Assembly: GCF_014287275.1 (NCBI RefSeq)
Contig: NZ_JACONZ010000003.1
Coordinates: 186,001-250,000, forward strand
Direction: 5' to 3'
DNA: 64,000 nucleotides
Source: Anaerofilum hominis
GTDB taxonomy: Bacteria; Bacillota; Clostridia; Oscillospirales; Ruminococcaceae
Shown here: one piece after another, positions 46,839 through 56,445 of the stretch
Layout of the letters: each line of letters opens with the position of its first letter
How positions within the stretch are numbered: position 1 is the stretch's first letter
Position numbers and translations under genes: made by a program
Notes under the pieces: generated by a model
What the model was told of the DNA's origin: nothing
Seen by the model: the letters and a program-made list of their open reading frames with translations, nothing else
Databases searched by the model: none

Positions 46839-47396
46839 ATGCAGGAACTTTCCATGAACGTGCTGGACGTGGCTGAGAACAGCGTGGCCGCGGGCAGCAC
46901 CCTCACCCGGGTCACCGTTGAGATCGATACGGCACAGCGGCTGCTCACCGTCACCATCGCTGACAACGGCAGGGGGATGGACGAGGAGACGGTGCGCCGG
47001 GTGACCGACCCGTTTTACACCACCCGGACCACCCGCAAGGTGGGCCTGGGGCTGCCCCTTTTCCGGGAGGCGGCAGAGGCCACCGGCGGCGGGCTGACGA
47101 TCGAGTCTCAGCCGGGCAGGGGGACCACCGTGAGGGCGACCTTCACGCTGGGGCACATCGACCTTGCGCCGCTGGGGGACATGACCGGCACCATAGTGGG
47201 GCTGGTGCAGTGCAACCCGGAGATCGACTTTGTCTACCGGGTGACCGCGGACGGAGAGGAATTCTGTATGGACACCCGCGAAGTGCGGGACATCCTGGAG
47301 GGCGTCCCGCTCTCCACCCCGGAGGTGGCCGTGTTTCTGCGCGGCTATCTGCAAGAGAACACCGAAAATCTGCTGAAAAGGAGCACATTGATATGA
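46839..47396 (+). CDS. GHKL ATP-binding protein of the hydrogenase operon
   Basis: A 185-residue protein with a histidine-kinase-type ATPase domain: N box NVLDVAENSVAAG, G1 DNGRGMDEETV and G2 GLGLPLFREA. There is no phospho-acceptor domain or membrane segment. The C-terminal 65 residues are unfamiliar. Genes of this type sit between hydC and the ferredoxin gene in many Clostridia; the role is unknown. The TGA overlaps the next ATG. Confidence 0.87.
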   Translation: MQELSMNVLDVAENSVAAGSTLTRVTVEIDTAQRLLTVTIADNGRGMDEETVRRVTDPFYTTRTTRKVGLGLPLFREAAEATGGGLTIESQPGRGTTVRATFTLGHIDLAPLGDMTGTIVGLVQCNPEIDFVYRVTADGEEFCMDTREVRDILEGVPLSTPEVAVFLRGYLQENTENLLKRSTLI

Positions 47397-47764
47397 AGAG
47401 CCTGGAAGAGCTTGCCGCCATCCGCGACCGGATGAAGAACGTGGTCAATACGCGTGAAGCCGGCGAGGACAATATCCGCATCGCCGTGGGCATGGCCACC
47501 TGCGGCATCGCCGCCGGCGCCCGCCCGGTGCTGAACGCCTTTACCGAGGAGGTCGCCCGCCGCGAACTGTCCGGCGTCACGGTCACCCAGACCGGCTGCA
47601 TCGGCATCTGCCAGTACGAGCCGGTGGTCGAGGTATTCGCGCCCGGCAAAGAAAAGGTCACCTATGTAAAAATGACGCCCGAAAAGGTGGCGCGCGTGGT
47701 CGGCGAGCACATCGTCGGCGGCACCCCCGTCGCCGAGTACACCATCGGCGCGGCCCAGAGATAA
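47393..47764 (+). CDS. Thioredoxin-like [2Fe-2S] ferredoxin
   Basis: A 123-residue protein with GMATCGIAAGARP and TQTGCIGICQYEP, the Cys pattern of NuoE-like ferredoxins. ATG 47393 overlaps the previous stop (ATGA) with AAAGGAG upstream. In trimeric hydrogenases such a small protein often accompanies HydB and may carry electrons between subunits. Confidence 0.9.
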   Translation: MKSLEELAAIRDRMKNVVNTREAGEDNIRIAVGMATCGIAAGARPVLNAFTEEVARRELSGVTVTQTGCIGICQYEPVVEVFAPGKEKVTYVKMTPEKVARVVGEHIVGGTPVAEYTIGAAQR

Positions 47765-47776
47765 GGAGGAAAAGAG

Positions 47777-49567
47777 ATGTTTAGAAGCCATGTAATGGTT
47801 TGCGGCGGCACCGGCTGCACCTCCTCCGGCAGCGCCAAGATCATGGAGGCCTTCGAGCGCGAGATCGCGCTGAACGGCCTGGACAAAGAGGTCAAGGTCA
47901 TACATACGGGCTGCTTCGGCCTGTGCGCGCTGGGCCCCATCGTGGTCGTCTATCCCGAGGGCTGCTTTTACAGCCGCGTAAGGGAAGAGGACGTGGGCGA
48001 GATCGTGCGCGAGCACCTGCTCAAGGGCCGCCCGGTCACCCGGCTGCTGTATGACGAGACCGTGGAGAACAACGAGATCAAGTCCCTCTCCGAGACCAAC
48101 TTCTATAAAAAGCAGCACCGTGTGGCGCTGCGCAACTGCGGCGTCATCAACCCGGAGAACATCGACGAGTATATCGCGTTCGACGGCTACCAGGCGCTGG
48201 GCAAGGCCCTGACCACTATGACCCCGGACGAGGTCATCCAGACCATTCTGGACAGCGGCCTGCGCGGCCGCGGCGGCGCGGGCTTCCCCACCGGCCTGAA
48301 GTGGAAATTTGCCTCCGGCAACCGCGGCAGCGTGCAGAAGTACGTGTGCTGCAACGCCGACGAGGGCGACCCCGGCGCGTTCATGGACCGCTCGGTGCTG
48401 GAGGGCGACCCCCACGTCGTGCTGGAGGCCATGTCCATCGCGGCCTACGCCATCGGCGCCACCCAGGGCTACATCTACATCCGCGCCGAGTACCCCATCG
48501 CCGTCGAGCGCCTGCGCATCGCCATCGACCAGGCGCGCGAGTACGGCCTGCTGGGCAAAAACATTTTCGGCACCGACTTCTGCTTTGACATCGACCTCAA
48601 GCTCGGCGCCGGCGCTTTCGTCTGCGGCGAGGAGACGGCCCTGATGACCTCCATCGAGGGCAAGCGCGGCGAGCCGCGTCCCCGCCCGCCGTTCCCGGCG
48701 GTCAAGGGCCTGTTTGCCAGCCCCACCATCCTGAACAACGTCGAGACCTATGCCAACGTGCCCCAGATCATCCTCAACGGCGCCGAGTGGTTCTCCTCCA
48801 TGGGCACCGAGAAGAGCAAGGGCACCAAGGTCTTCGCGCTGGGCGGCAAGATCCATAACACCGGCTTGGTCGAGGTGCCGATGGGCACCACGCTGCGCGA
48901 GATCGTCGAGGAGATCGGCGGCGGCATCCCCAACGGCAAAAAGTTCAAGGCGGCCCAGACCGGCGGCCCCTCCGGCGGCTGCATCCCGGCCAGCCTGATC
49001 GACACCCCCATCGACTATGACAACCTGCTGGCCATCGGCACCATGATGGGCTCCGGCGGACTGATCGTCATGGACGAGGACACCTGCATGGTGGACATCG
49101 CCAAGTTCTTCCTGGAGTTCACGGTCGACGAGTCCTGCGGCAAGTGCGCGCCCTGCCGCATCGGCACCCGCCGCCTGCTGGAGCTGCTGGAGAAGATCAC
49201 CGACGGCCGCGGCGAGATGGAGGACCTGGACAAGATCGAAGAGCTGGCCCAGTTCATCAAAGAGAACGCCCTGTGCGGCCTGGGCCAGACCGCCCCGAAC
49301 CCCGTCCTCTCCACGCTGCGCTATTTCCGCGACGAGTACATCGCCCACATCAAAGACAAGCGCTGCCCGGCCGGCGTCTGCAAAAAGCTGCTGCAGTTCC
49401 GCATCGACCCGGTCAAGTGCAAGGGCTGCACCCTCTGCGCCCGCACCTGCCCGGCCGGCGCCATCAACGGCAGCGTGAAGAACCCGCATGTCATCGACCA
49501 GTCCAAGTGCATCAAGTGCGGCGCCTGCATGGAGAAGTGCAAGTTCGGCGCGATTTCGAAAGGTTAA
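47777..49567 (+). CDS. hydB: Hydrogenase subunit HydB (NuoF-like, NADH/FMN)
   Basis: A 596-residue subunit. The N-terminal ~120 residues are a [2Fe-2S] thioredoxin fold (CGGTGCTSSG, HTGCFGLCALGP); the NuoF core has the FMN/NADH region GRGGAGFPTGLKW and the [4Fe-4S] motif ESCGKCAPCRIG; the C-terminus has two ferredoxin clusters (CKGCTLCARTCP, CIKCGACMEKCK). This is the flavin-bearing bifurcation site in HydABC enzymes. Confidence 0.95.
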   Translation: MFRSHVMVCGGTGCTSSGSAKIMEAFEREIALNGLDKEVKVIHTGCFGLCALGPIVVVYPEGCFYSRVREEDVGEIVREHLLKGRPVTRLLYDETVENNEIKSLSETNFYKKQHRVALRNCGVINPENIDEYIAFDGYQALGKALTTMTPDEVIQTILDSGLRGRGGAGFPTGLKWKFASGNRGSVQKYVCCNADEGDPGAFMDRSVLEGDPHVVLEAMSIAAYAIGATQGYIYIRAEYPIAVERLRIAIDQAREYGLLGKNIFGTDFCFDIDLKLGAGAFVCGEETALMTSIEGKRGEPRPRPPFPAVKGLFASPTILNNVETYANVPQIILNGAEWFSSMGTEKSKGTKVFALGGKIHNTGLVEVPMGTTLREIVEEIGGGIPNGKKFKAAQTGGPSGGCIPASLIDTPIDYDNLLAIGTMMGSGGLIVMDEDTCMVDIAKFFLEFTVDESCGKCAPCRIGTRRLLELLEKITDGRGEMEDLDKIEELAQFIKENALCGLGQTAPNPVLSTLRYFRDEYIAHIKDKRCPAGVCKKLLQFRIDPVKCKGCTLCARTCPAGAINGSVKNPHVIDQSKCIKCGACMEKCKFGAISKG

Positions 49568-49585
49568 GAGAGGGAGTGAAGAAAC

Positions 49586-51331
49586 GTGGAGACTGTAAAC
49601 ATCAAGATCAATAACGTGCCTTACGCCGTTAAGGCCGGTTCTACCATCCTCGAGGCCTGCCATGAGGTGGGCATCGATATCCCGACCCTTTGCTACCTCA
49701 AAGAGATCAACGAGATCGGCGCTTGCCGCATCTGCGTGGTCGAGGTCAAGGGCGCGAAAAGCCTGGTCACCGCCTGCGTTTACCCGGTGAACGAGGGCAT
49801 GGAGATCTTTACCAACACGCCGAAAGTTTTTGCCGCGCGCAAGACCAACCTGGAGCTGGTGCTCTCGACCCACAACAAGGACTGCCTGGCCTGTGTGCGC
49901 AACGGCTCCTGCGAGCTGCAGGCCCTTTGCCTGCGCTACGGCGTGAGCAACTCTGAGCGCTTTGCCGGTGAAATGCCGGAGAGCGAGATCGACGACATGG
50001 CCCCGCACCTGATCCGCGACAACTCCAAGTGCGTGCTGTGCCGCCGCTGCGTGGCGGTCTGCAAGAGCCTGCAGCACGTGGGCGTCATCGGCCCCAACGA
50101 GCGCGGCTTCAAGACCCACATCGGCTCCGCTTTTGAGGCGAACCTGGTGCAGACCAGCTGCATCCACTGCGGCCAGTGCATCGTGGCCTGCCCCACCGGC
50201 GCGCTGCGTGAAAAGGACGATACCGACAAGGTGTGGGCGGCTCTGGCCGACCCGACCAAGCATGTGGTGGTGCAGCCCGCGCCCAGCGTGCGCGCCACCC
50301 TGGGCGAGTGCTTCGGCGACCCGGTGGGCACCAATGTACAGGGCAAGATGGTGGCCGCGCTGCGCCGCCTGGGCTTTGACAAGGTGTTCGACACCGATTT
50401 TGCGGCCGACCTGACCATCATGGAGGAGGCGCACGAGTTCATCGAGCGCGTCCAGAACGGCGGCAAGCTGCCCCTGATCACCAGCTGCAGCCCCGGCTGG
50501 GTCAAATTCTGCGAGTATTATCACCCCGAGTTTGTGGAGAACCTGTCCAGCTGCAAGTCCCCGCAGCAGATGTTCGGCGCCACGGTCAAGAGCTATTACG
50601 CCGAGAAAGCGGGCATCGACCCCAAGGACATCGTCTGTGTGTCGGTCATGCCCTGCACGGCCAAAAAGTTTGAGATCAAGCGCAACGATCAGGATGCCAA
50701 CGGCGTGCCCGACGTGGACATCTCCATCACCACCCGCGAGCTGTCCCGCATGATCGACCGCGCGGGCATCCAGTGGGCGGACCTGCCCGACGAGCAGTTT
50801 GACCCGCTGATGGGCGAGTCCACCGGCGCGGGCACCATCTTCGGCGCCACCGGCGGCGTGATGGAGGCGGCGCTGCGCACCGCCGTCGAGACCCTCACCG
50901 GCAAACCGCTGGAAAACGTGGAGTTCCACGACGTCCGCGGCACCGCGGGCATCAAGGAGGCCACCTATGACGTGGCTGGCATGCAGGTGAACGTCTGCGT
51001 GGCCAGCGGCCTGGAAAACGCGCATCAGGTGCTCAAGAGCGTTGTCAGCGGGGAAAAGAGCTATCACTTTATCGAGTTCATGGCCTGCCCGGGCGGCTGC
51101 GTGAACGGCGGCGGCCAGCCCTATCAGCCGGCCAGCGTGCGCAACTTCACCGATCTGAAAGCCCTGCGCGCGAAAGCCCTGTACAGCGAGGACGAGGGCC
51201 AGACCTATCGCAAGAGCCACGAGAACCCTGAGATCATCCAGCTTTACAAAGAGTATCTCGGCGAGCCGGGCAGCGAAAAGGCCCATCACCTGCTGCACAC
51301 CACCTACCAGAAGCGCGATATCCAGTATTGA
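49586..51331 (+). CDS. hydA: [FeFe]-hydrogenase catalytic subunit HydA
   Basis: A 581-residue group A hydrogenase: N-terminal [2Fe-2S] ferredoxin, a His-Cys cluster region (HNKDCLACVRNGSCELQ), two [4Fe-4S] clusters (CVLCRRCVAVC, CIHCGQCIVACP), then the H-cluster domain with TSCSPGW, MPCTAKKFE and EFMACPGGCVNGGGQP. A C-terminal tail carries no further cluster. With HydB and HydC it should form an NADH- and ferredoxin-dependent, electron-bifurcating enzyme. GAGGGAG precedes ATG 49586. Confidence 0.96.
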   Translation: METVNIKINNVPYAVKAGSTILEACHEVGIDIPTLCYLKEINEIGACRICVVEVKGAKSLVTACVYPVNEGMEIFTNTPKVFAARKTNLELVLSTHNKDCLACVRNGSCELQALCLRYGVSNSERFAGEMPESEIDDMAPHLIRDNSKCVLCRRCVAVCKSLQHVGVIGPNERGFKTHIGSAFEANLVQTSCIHCGQCIVACPTGALREKDDTDKVWAALADPTKHVVVQPAPSVRATLGECFGDPVGTNVQGKMVAALRRLGFDKVFDTDFAADLTIMEEAHEFIERVQNGGKLPLITSCSPGWVKFCEYYHPEFVENLSSCKSPQQMFGATVKSYYAEKAGIDPKDIVCVSVMPCTAKKFEIKRNDQDANGVPDVDISITTRELSRMIDRAGIQWADLPDEQFDPLMGESTGAGTIFGATGGVMEAALRTAVETLTGKPLENVEFHDVRGTAGIKEATYDVAGMQVNVCVASGLENAHQVLKSVVSGEKSYHFIEFMACPGGCVNGGGQPYQPASVRNFTDLKALRAKALYSEDEGQTYRKSHENPEIIQLYKEYLGEPGSEKAHHLLHTTYQKRDIQY

Positions 51332-51356
51332 GCTTTTAGAGGCGGTACGGATCAAG

Positions 51357-51396
51357 AAAAAAGGGACGGCGGAAATTTTCCGCCGTCCCTTTTTTG
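51357..51396 (+). terminator. Terminator of the hydrogenase operon
   Basis: GGGACGGCGGAAA pairs perfectly with TTTCCGCCGTCCC, flanked by AAAAAA and TTTTTT, so it can work in both directions. Confidence 0.92.
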
Positions 51397-52075
51397 GCGC
51401 TTTGAGGCGGCGCAGGACCGGGGGCTTTGCAAACGCTGCGGCGGGACAGGCTTTGCAATAGAACTGAAAAACATTTGCAGATCTTCGGCGAAGATCTTTA
51501 CGGCAGCGCAAAAGTGGCGTTAGGAAAAGGGGCGCATCGAAGAACCAAAAATGCGCTTCCGCTCCCATCGCAAAGCCCTGCCGCTGTTCTGCGGGCTGCT
51601 CCAGGCGGCATTCCTGCAAAACGCCGGGCTTTTTGGTACAGAACACGGGAGGCGGAGACCCTCAAAAGTGCGCGTGCAGGTTTTTCAGGGATGGGATCCG
51701 TCTTTTTGACTTTCTGTTTTCAGTGGTTTTGCAGCTGCCGGACGGATCTTGACCCGAGGTTCAGCGGGAGACAAAAACGATCCGCCCCCAGGGATGGATG
51801 GGCGCTCTGCCCAAAGCCGGATATGCCGCTCCCGACGGACGGCGGGGACGCCGGCCGGCCGCGTTTTTCCCGGCGCGCCGGGGCAAGCCGGGACTTTGAA
51901 AAAGAGCGGGACGCGGACGCGCGGGACGGGGAGCGGGACGGTTTCCTCCGCCGGTGCGGCGTGCCCGCACAGGAAGCTTTCATCAACAGGACCATCTTTC
52001 CTGTTTTGTGCCCTTTTGCTTTTGTCCAAACTGTTAAAAAATTAACGTTTCGCCTGTAAAATGGCCGTTTACCGC
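51397..52075. other. Long intergenic stretch, no gene recognised
   Basis: About 680 bases between the hydrogenase terminator and the pgk promoter. Open frames exist on both strands but have no ribosome site, family likeness or natural composition. There is a small palindrome AGATCTTCGGCGAAGATCT near 51479. Could hold an untyped RNA; nothing firm. Confidence 0.4.
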
Positions 52076-52104
52076 TTGCATGCGGCGGCAAATCTTATTA
52101 TAAT
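52076..52104 (+). promoter_or_regulatory. Promoter of the glycolytic operon
   Basis: TTGCAT (52076-52081), 17-base spacer, perfect TATAAT (52099-52104), 74 bases before pgk. Confidence 0.75.
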
Positions 52105-52177
52105 AGAAAAGGTGAAAACCACGGCCGAAAAAGATTCGAACAGGAAAGTTTGAAATAAGAAAGGGAGTACGGTTTTT

Positions 52178-53389
52178 ATGAGCACTCTTGGAAAAAAGAC
52201 AGTTGACGAACTCGATGTAAAGGGCAAGCGCGTCCTGGTCCGGGTCGACTTCAATGTCCCCATGAAAGACGGCGCCATCACCAACGATAACCGCATCGTC
52301 GCGGCCCTGCCCACCATCAAAAAGCTGGTCGCGGAGGGCGGTAAGGTCATCCTCTGCAGCCATCTGGGCAAGCCCAAGAACGGCCCCGAGGCCAAGTTCA
52401 GCCTGGCTCCCTGCGCGGTGCGCCTGTCCGAGCTGCTGGGCCAGCCGGTCGTCTTTGCCGACGACGACCAGGTAGCCGGCGAAAAAGCCCACGCCGCTGT
52501 CGCCGCCATGAAAGACGGCGATGTGGTGCTGCTGCAGAACACCCGCTTCCGCAAAGAGGAGACCAAAAACGAGCCCGCGTTCAGCAAAGAGCTGGCCAGC
52601 CTGGCGGAAGTGTATGTCAACGACGCGTTCGGCTCCGCCCATCGCGCCCACTGCTCCACCGCAGGCGTCACCGACTATATCAAGGACACCGCCGTGGGCT
52701 ACCTGATGGGCAAGGAGATCGAGTTTTTGGGCAACGCGGTCAACAGCCCGGTGCGCCCGTTCGTCGCCATCCTGGGCGGCGCGAAGGTCGCCGACAAGCT
52801 GAGCGTCATTGAAAACCTGCTGACCAAGGTGGACACCCTGATCATCGGCGGGGGCATGGCCTATACTTTCCTGAAAGCGCAGGGCATGGAGGTCGGCTCT
52901 TCCCTGGTGGATGACGAGAAGCTGGATTACTGCAGAGAGATGCTGAAAAAGGCCGAGGAGAAAGGCGTCAAGCTGCTGCTGCCGGTGGATACCGCCATTT
53001 CGGCGCACTTCCCCGACCCCATCGACGCTGTCATCGAGGTCACCTATGTGGACGCCGACAAGATCCCCGCCCACATGATGGGCCTGGATATCGGCCCCAA
53101 GACCCGCGAGGCGTTTGCCGAGGCGGTCAAGAGCGCCAAGACCGTGGTCTGGAACGGCCCCATGGGCGTGTTTGAGAACCCGGTGCTGGCCGAGGGCACC
53201 AAGGCGGTCGCCAGGGCGATGGCCGAGACCGACGCCACCACCGTCATCGGCGGCGGCGACTCCGCGGCTGCAGTCATGCAGCTGGGCTATGCGGACAAGA
53301 TGACCCATATCTCCACGGGCGGCGGCGCCTCTCTGGAGTATCTGGAGGGCAAGGTCCTGCCTGGCATCGCCTGCATCGCGGACAACTGA
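52178..53389 (+). CDS. pgk: Phosphoglycerate kinase
   Basis: A 403-residue enzyme: [19 protein letters not shown] substrate-binding start, GGAKVADKL, and GGGDSAAAV near the nucleotide site. Full length. It makes ATP from 1,3-bisphosphoglycerate. First gene of pgk-tpiA-gpmI; no gap gene is in the window. Confidence 0.97.
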   Translation: MSTLGKKTVDELDVKGKRVLVRVDFNVPMKDGAITNDNRIVAALPTIKKLVAEGGKVILCSHLGKPKNGPEAKFSLAPCAVRLSELLGQPVVFADDDQVAGEKAHAAVAAMKDGDVVLLQNTRFRKEETKNEPAFSKELASLAEVYVNDAFGSAHRAHCSTAGVTDYIKDTAVGYLMGKEIEFLGNAVNSPVRPFVAILGGAKVADKLSVIENLLTKVDTLIIGGGMAYTFLKAQGMEVGSSLVDDEKLDYCREMLKKAEEKGVKLLLPVDTAISAHFPDPIDAVIEVTYVDADKIPAHMMGLDIGPKTREAFAEAVKSAKTVVWNGPMGVFENPVLAEGTKAVARAMAETDATTVIGGGDSAAAVMQLGYADKMTHISTGGGASLEYLEGKVLPGIACIADN

Positions 53390-53398
53390 GTATTCTGA

Positions 53399-53430
53399 AT
53401 GCGGCGGATCCTGATCCCGCCGCATTTTTC
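53399..53430 (+). terminator. Attenuator between pgk and tpiA
   Basis: TGCGGCGGATC and (GA)TCCCGCCGCA form a hairpin followed by TTTTT, ten bases after the pgk stop. Probably partial termination within the operon. Confidence 0.7.
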
Positions 53431-53494
53431 GCAGGCAGCCGCGGCGCTGTGCCGGGGCCGCCTGTCATCACACCACACAAAGGAGAGGTTCTCA

Positions 53495-54262
53495 ATGAAT
53501 AAAGCAAAGCGCAAGGCCGTTATCGCCGGCAACTGGAAAATGAACAAGACCGCGGGCGAGGCTGCCGAGCTGATCTCCGCCCTGATCCCCGAAGTGGCGG
53601 GCGCCGACTGCGAGGTCGTCATTTGCACCCCGTTCACCGATCTGCCGGTCGCCGTCTCCAAGACTGCGGGCAGCAACATCTCGGTGGGCGCGCAGAACGT
53701 CCATTTTGAAAAGTCCGGCGCGTTTACCGGCGAGATCTCGGCCGACATGCTCACCGAGCTGGGCGTCGAGTACGTCATCATCGGCCACTCCGAGCGCCGT
53801 CAGTATTTTGCCGAGACCGACGAGACGGTCAACAAGCGGCTGAAAGCCGCCCTCGCGGCAGGGCTGAAAGTCATCCTGTGCGTGGGCGAGAGCCTGGCCC
53901 AGCGCGAGCAGGGCGTCACCAGCGAGCTGGTGGCCCTGCAGACCCGGATCGCCCTGGGGGGCGTGTCGGCGGCGGAGCTGAAAAACGTCATCATCGCCTA
54001 TGAGCCCATCTGGGCCATCGGCACGGGGCTGACCGCCACCGCCGAGCAGGCGGAAGAGGTCTGCAAGACCATCCGCGAGGTCATCGCCGCCCTGTACGGC
54101 AAGGCGGAGGCGGAGGCATTCACCATCCAGTACGGCGGCAGCATGAACGCCAAGAATGCCGACGAGCTGCTGGCCATGCCGGACGTGGACGGCGGCCTGA
54201 TCGGCGGCGCGTCCCTCAAGGCGCCGGATTTTGCGGCCATCGTCAAGGCTGCCAGCAAGTGA
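53495..54262 (+). CDS. tpiA: Triosephosphate isomerase
   Basis: A 255-residue TIM barrel: AGNWKMNKT with the catalytic Lys, IGHSERR with the catalytic His, YEPIWAIGTG with the catalytic Glu, and the phosphate loop QYGGSMNAKN. Start ATG 53495 with AAAGGAGAGG upstream. Confidence 0.97.
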   Translation: MNKAKRKAVIAGNWKMNKTAGEAAELISALIPEVAGADCEVVICTPFTDLPVAVSKTAGSNISVGAQNVHFEKSGAFTGEISADMLTELGVEYVIIGHSERRQYFAETDETVNKRLKAALAAGLKVILCVGESLAQREQGVTSELVALQTRIALGGVSAAELKNVIIAYEPIWAIGTGLTATAEQAEEVCKTIREVIAALYGKAEAEAFTIQYGGSMNAKNADELLAMPDVDGGLIGGASLKAPDFAAIVKAASK

Positions 54263-54307
54263 TCTGCCGGGTCCGCCGGCGGCCGGGACCGGGCTCTTTC
54301 TGATGAG

Positions 54308-54357
54308 ACGGGCGCAAACGCGCGCTGCGCACAGGTTTGCGCCCGTTTTGCTTTTGA
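54308..54357 (+). terminator. Terminator/attenuator between tpiA and gpmI
   Basis: ACGGGCGCAAAC (54308-54319) pairs with GTTTGCGCCCGT (54335-54346), then TTTGCTTTT. Confidence 0.75.
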
Positions 54358-54473
54358 GGCCGCTTGAGCGCCGCTTCTGCCGGGAGAAGCCCGGCCGCAA
54401 GCGGCTGCGCTGCGCGCAAAACGACAGCGCGCGCTCCGCTGTTTCAGCCTGTTAAACGAAAAGGAGAAAACCA

Positions 54474-55988
54474 ATGAAACCTCTGGTTCTTTGTATCATG
54501 GACGGCTTCGGCAACAACCCCAGCGACTACGGCAACGCGATCCACGCGGCGAAAAAGCCGAATCTGGACCGGCTGTTTGCCGAGTGTCCCCACACCCTCA
54601 TCGGCGCCTCCGGCATGGACGTGGGCCTGCCCGACGGCCAGATGGGCAACAGCGAGGTGGGGCACACTAACATCGGCGCCGGCCGCATCGTCTACCAGGA
54701 GCTCACCCGCATCACCAAGAGCATCCAGGACGGCGACTTTTTTGAGAATGAGGCGCTGGCCGCGGCTATGGACAACGCGGCGCAGGACGGCCGCGCCCTG
54801 CACCTGATGGGCCTTTTGTCCGACGGCGGCGTCCACAGCCACAACACCCACCTTTACGGTTTGCTGGAAATGGCAAAGCGCAGAGGGGTGAAAGAGGTCT
54901 ATGTCCACTGCTTTATGGACGGCCGCGACGTGCCCCCCTCCTCCGGCAAGGACTACGTCGAGCAGCTGCAGGCCAAGATGGCCGAGCTGGGCGTGGGCCG
55001 CATCGCCACTGTGATGGGGCGCTATTATGCCATGGACCGCGACAACCGCTGGGACCGGGTGGAAAAAGCTTACAGCGCCATGGTCTGCGGTGAGGGCGAG
55101 CAGAACGACAGCGCCGTGGACGCGATGGCGAAGAGCTATGCCGACGGGGTCACCGACGAATTTGTGGTGCCCACTGTGATCGCCGGGGGCGCGGCGATCA
55201 AGGCGGAGGACAGCGTGATCTTTTTCAACTTCCGCCCCGACCGCGCCCGCGAGATCACCCGCACCCTGGTGGACCCCGAATTCAAGGGCTTTGAGCGGAA
55301 GAACGGCTTTTTCCCGCTCACCTACGTCTGCTTCACCCAGTACGACGCCACCATGCCGGGGGTGCTGGTGGCGTTCCGCCCCCAGAGCCTGACGAACACC
55401 TTTGGCGAGTATATCTCCCGGCTGGGCAAAACGCAGCTGCGCATTGCCGAGACCGAAAAATACGCCCATGTCACCTTCTTTTTCAACGGCGGCAAGGAAG
55501 AACCCTACGCGGGCGAGGACCGCGCCCTCATCAAGAGCCCGAAAGTTGCCACCTATGACCTGAAGCCCGAGATGAGCGCCTATGAGGTCTGCGACGAGAT
55601 GGTGCGCCGCATCGAGAGCGGCAAATACGATGTGATCGTGCTCAACTTTGCCAACTGCGACATGGTGGGCCACACCGGCGTGTTCGACGCGGCGGTCAGG
55701 GCCGTCGAGGCGGTGGATGCGTGCGTGGGCCGCATCGTAAAGGCGCTGGAGCAGTGCGGCGGCGCCATGCTGCTGACTGCGGACCACGGCAACGCCGACA
55801 AGATGTACGAGCCGGACGGCAGCCCCTTTACCGCCCACACCACCAACCCCGTGCCTTTCCTGGTATACGGTGTGCCCGGCGCGAAGCTGCGCGAGGGCGG
55901 CCGTCTGGCGGATATCGCCCCCACCATGCTCAAGGTGATGGGCCTGCCCCAGCCGGAGGAGATGACCGGCGTCAGCATCATCGAGTGA
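54474..55988 (+). CDS. gpmI: Phosphoglycerate mutase, cofactor-independent
   Basis: A 504-residue alkaline-phosphatase-superfamily enzyme: [15 protein letters not shown] start, catalytic Ser in [15 protein letters not shown], and a metal site [10 protein letters not shown] near the C-terminus. Two-manganese enzyme converting 3- to 2-phosphoglycerate. AAAGGAG precedes ATG 54474. Last gene of the glycolytic set, with a strong terminator. Confidence 0.96.
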   Translation: MKPLVLCIMDGFGNNPSDYGNAIHAAKKPNLDRLFAECPHTLIGASGMDVGLPDGQMGNSEVGHTNIGAGRIVYQELTRITKSIQDGDFFENEALAAAMDNAAQDGRALHLMGLLSDGGVHSHNTHLYGLLEMAKRRGVKEVYVHCFMDGRDVPPSSGKDYVEQLQAKMAELGVGRIATVMGRYYAMDRDNRWDRVEKAYSAMVCGEGEQNDSAVDAMAKSYADGVTDEFVVPTVIAGGAAIKAEDSVIFFNFRPDRAREITRTLVDPEFKGFERKNGFFPLTYVCFTQYDATMPGVLVAFRPQSLTNTFGEYISRLGKTQLRIAETEKYAHVTFFFNGGKEEPYAGEDRALIKSPKVATYDLKPEMSAYEVCDEMVRRIESGKYDVIVLNFANCDMVGHTGVFDAAVRAVEAVDACVGRIVKALEQCGGAMLLTADHGNADKMYEPDGSPFTAHTTNPVPFLVYGVPGAKLREGGRLADIAPTMLKVMGLPQPEEMTGVSIIE

Positions 55989-56009
55989 GATCAGGTCCCA
56001 AAGCAAAAA

Positions 56010-56062
56010 AAGGCGGCGGGCGCCCCGGAACGCTGGGCGCCCGCCCCTCTTTTTTGTTTTTT
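56010..56062 (+). terminator. Terminator after gpmI
   Basis: GGCGGGCGCCC and GGGCGCCCGCC flank a nine-base loop, then CCTCTTTTTTGTTTTTT. Confidence 0.88.
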
Positions 56063-56146
56063 GGGCGGCGGATTGTCTGTTTTCGTCTGCTTTCGCTGCA
56101 AAAGCGGGCCGAAATTTGGCATTGTAACAAAAAGTTCAAAAATAGC

Positions 56147-56176
56147 TGGACAGCGGCCCGGCCTTTGTGTTATAGT
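56147..56176 (+). promoter_or_regulatory. Promoter of the lysine-riboswitch transcript
   Basis: TGGACA (56147-56152), 18-base spacer, TATAGT (56171-56176), about 17 bases before the aptamer. Confidence 0.6.
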
Positions 56177-56192
56177 GAAACCACAAAAAAAG

Positions 56193-56355
56193 TTGATAGA
56201 GGCGCGGCGCGGATGAGTAACCGGCAGAGGGGGCACCCTGGGAAGCCGGCAAAAGGCCAAACCGCCGAAACGGACCGCCGGGCACGGCGGCTCAGTTGGG
56301 CATGGGGAGAAGATCTCCATGACTCCTGCCCCTTTAAGGGCAGAGGAGCTATCGG
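56193..56355 (+). promoter_or_regulatory. Lysine riboswitch (L-box) aptamer
   Basis: The P1 strands GATAG (56195-56199) and CTATC (56349-56353) close the element. Inside are the conserved L-box blocks: AGAGGCGCG after P1, ATGAGTAA in the loop-E-like bulge, GCCGAAAC, and the closing GAGCTATCGG. Order and spacing match the B. subtilis lysC leader as I remember it. Lysine binding would stabilise the aptamer and allow the terminator at 56387 to form. Confidence 0.85.
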
Positions 56356-56386
56356 TGATAACTGACGCCCCTTCGCGGGTCCGGGA

Positions 56387-56414
56387 GTTGCATCGATGGA
56401 TGCAACTTTTTTTT
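56387..56414 (+). terminator. Riboswitch expression-platform terminator
   Basis: GTTGCATC (56387-56394) pairs with GATGCAAC (56399-56406), followed by TTTTTTTT. It lies between the aptamer and the permease start. Confidence 0.88.
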
Positions 56415-56445
56415 GTGCGACAAACCTGGAAAGGGGAAAGATCAC

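Noticed and set aside
47345..51646. A 1433-codon open frame on the minus strand
   Set aside because: It is antisense to hydB and hydA; its protein is a Leu/Ala/His-rich sequence with no domain. Long antisense frames arise from the GC-rich codon use of the real genes.
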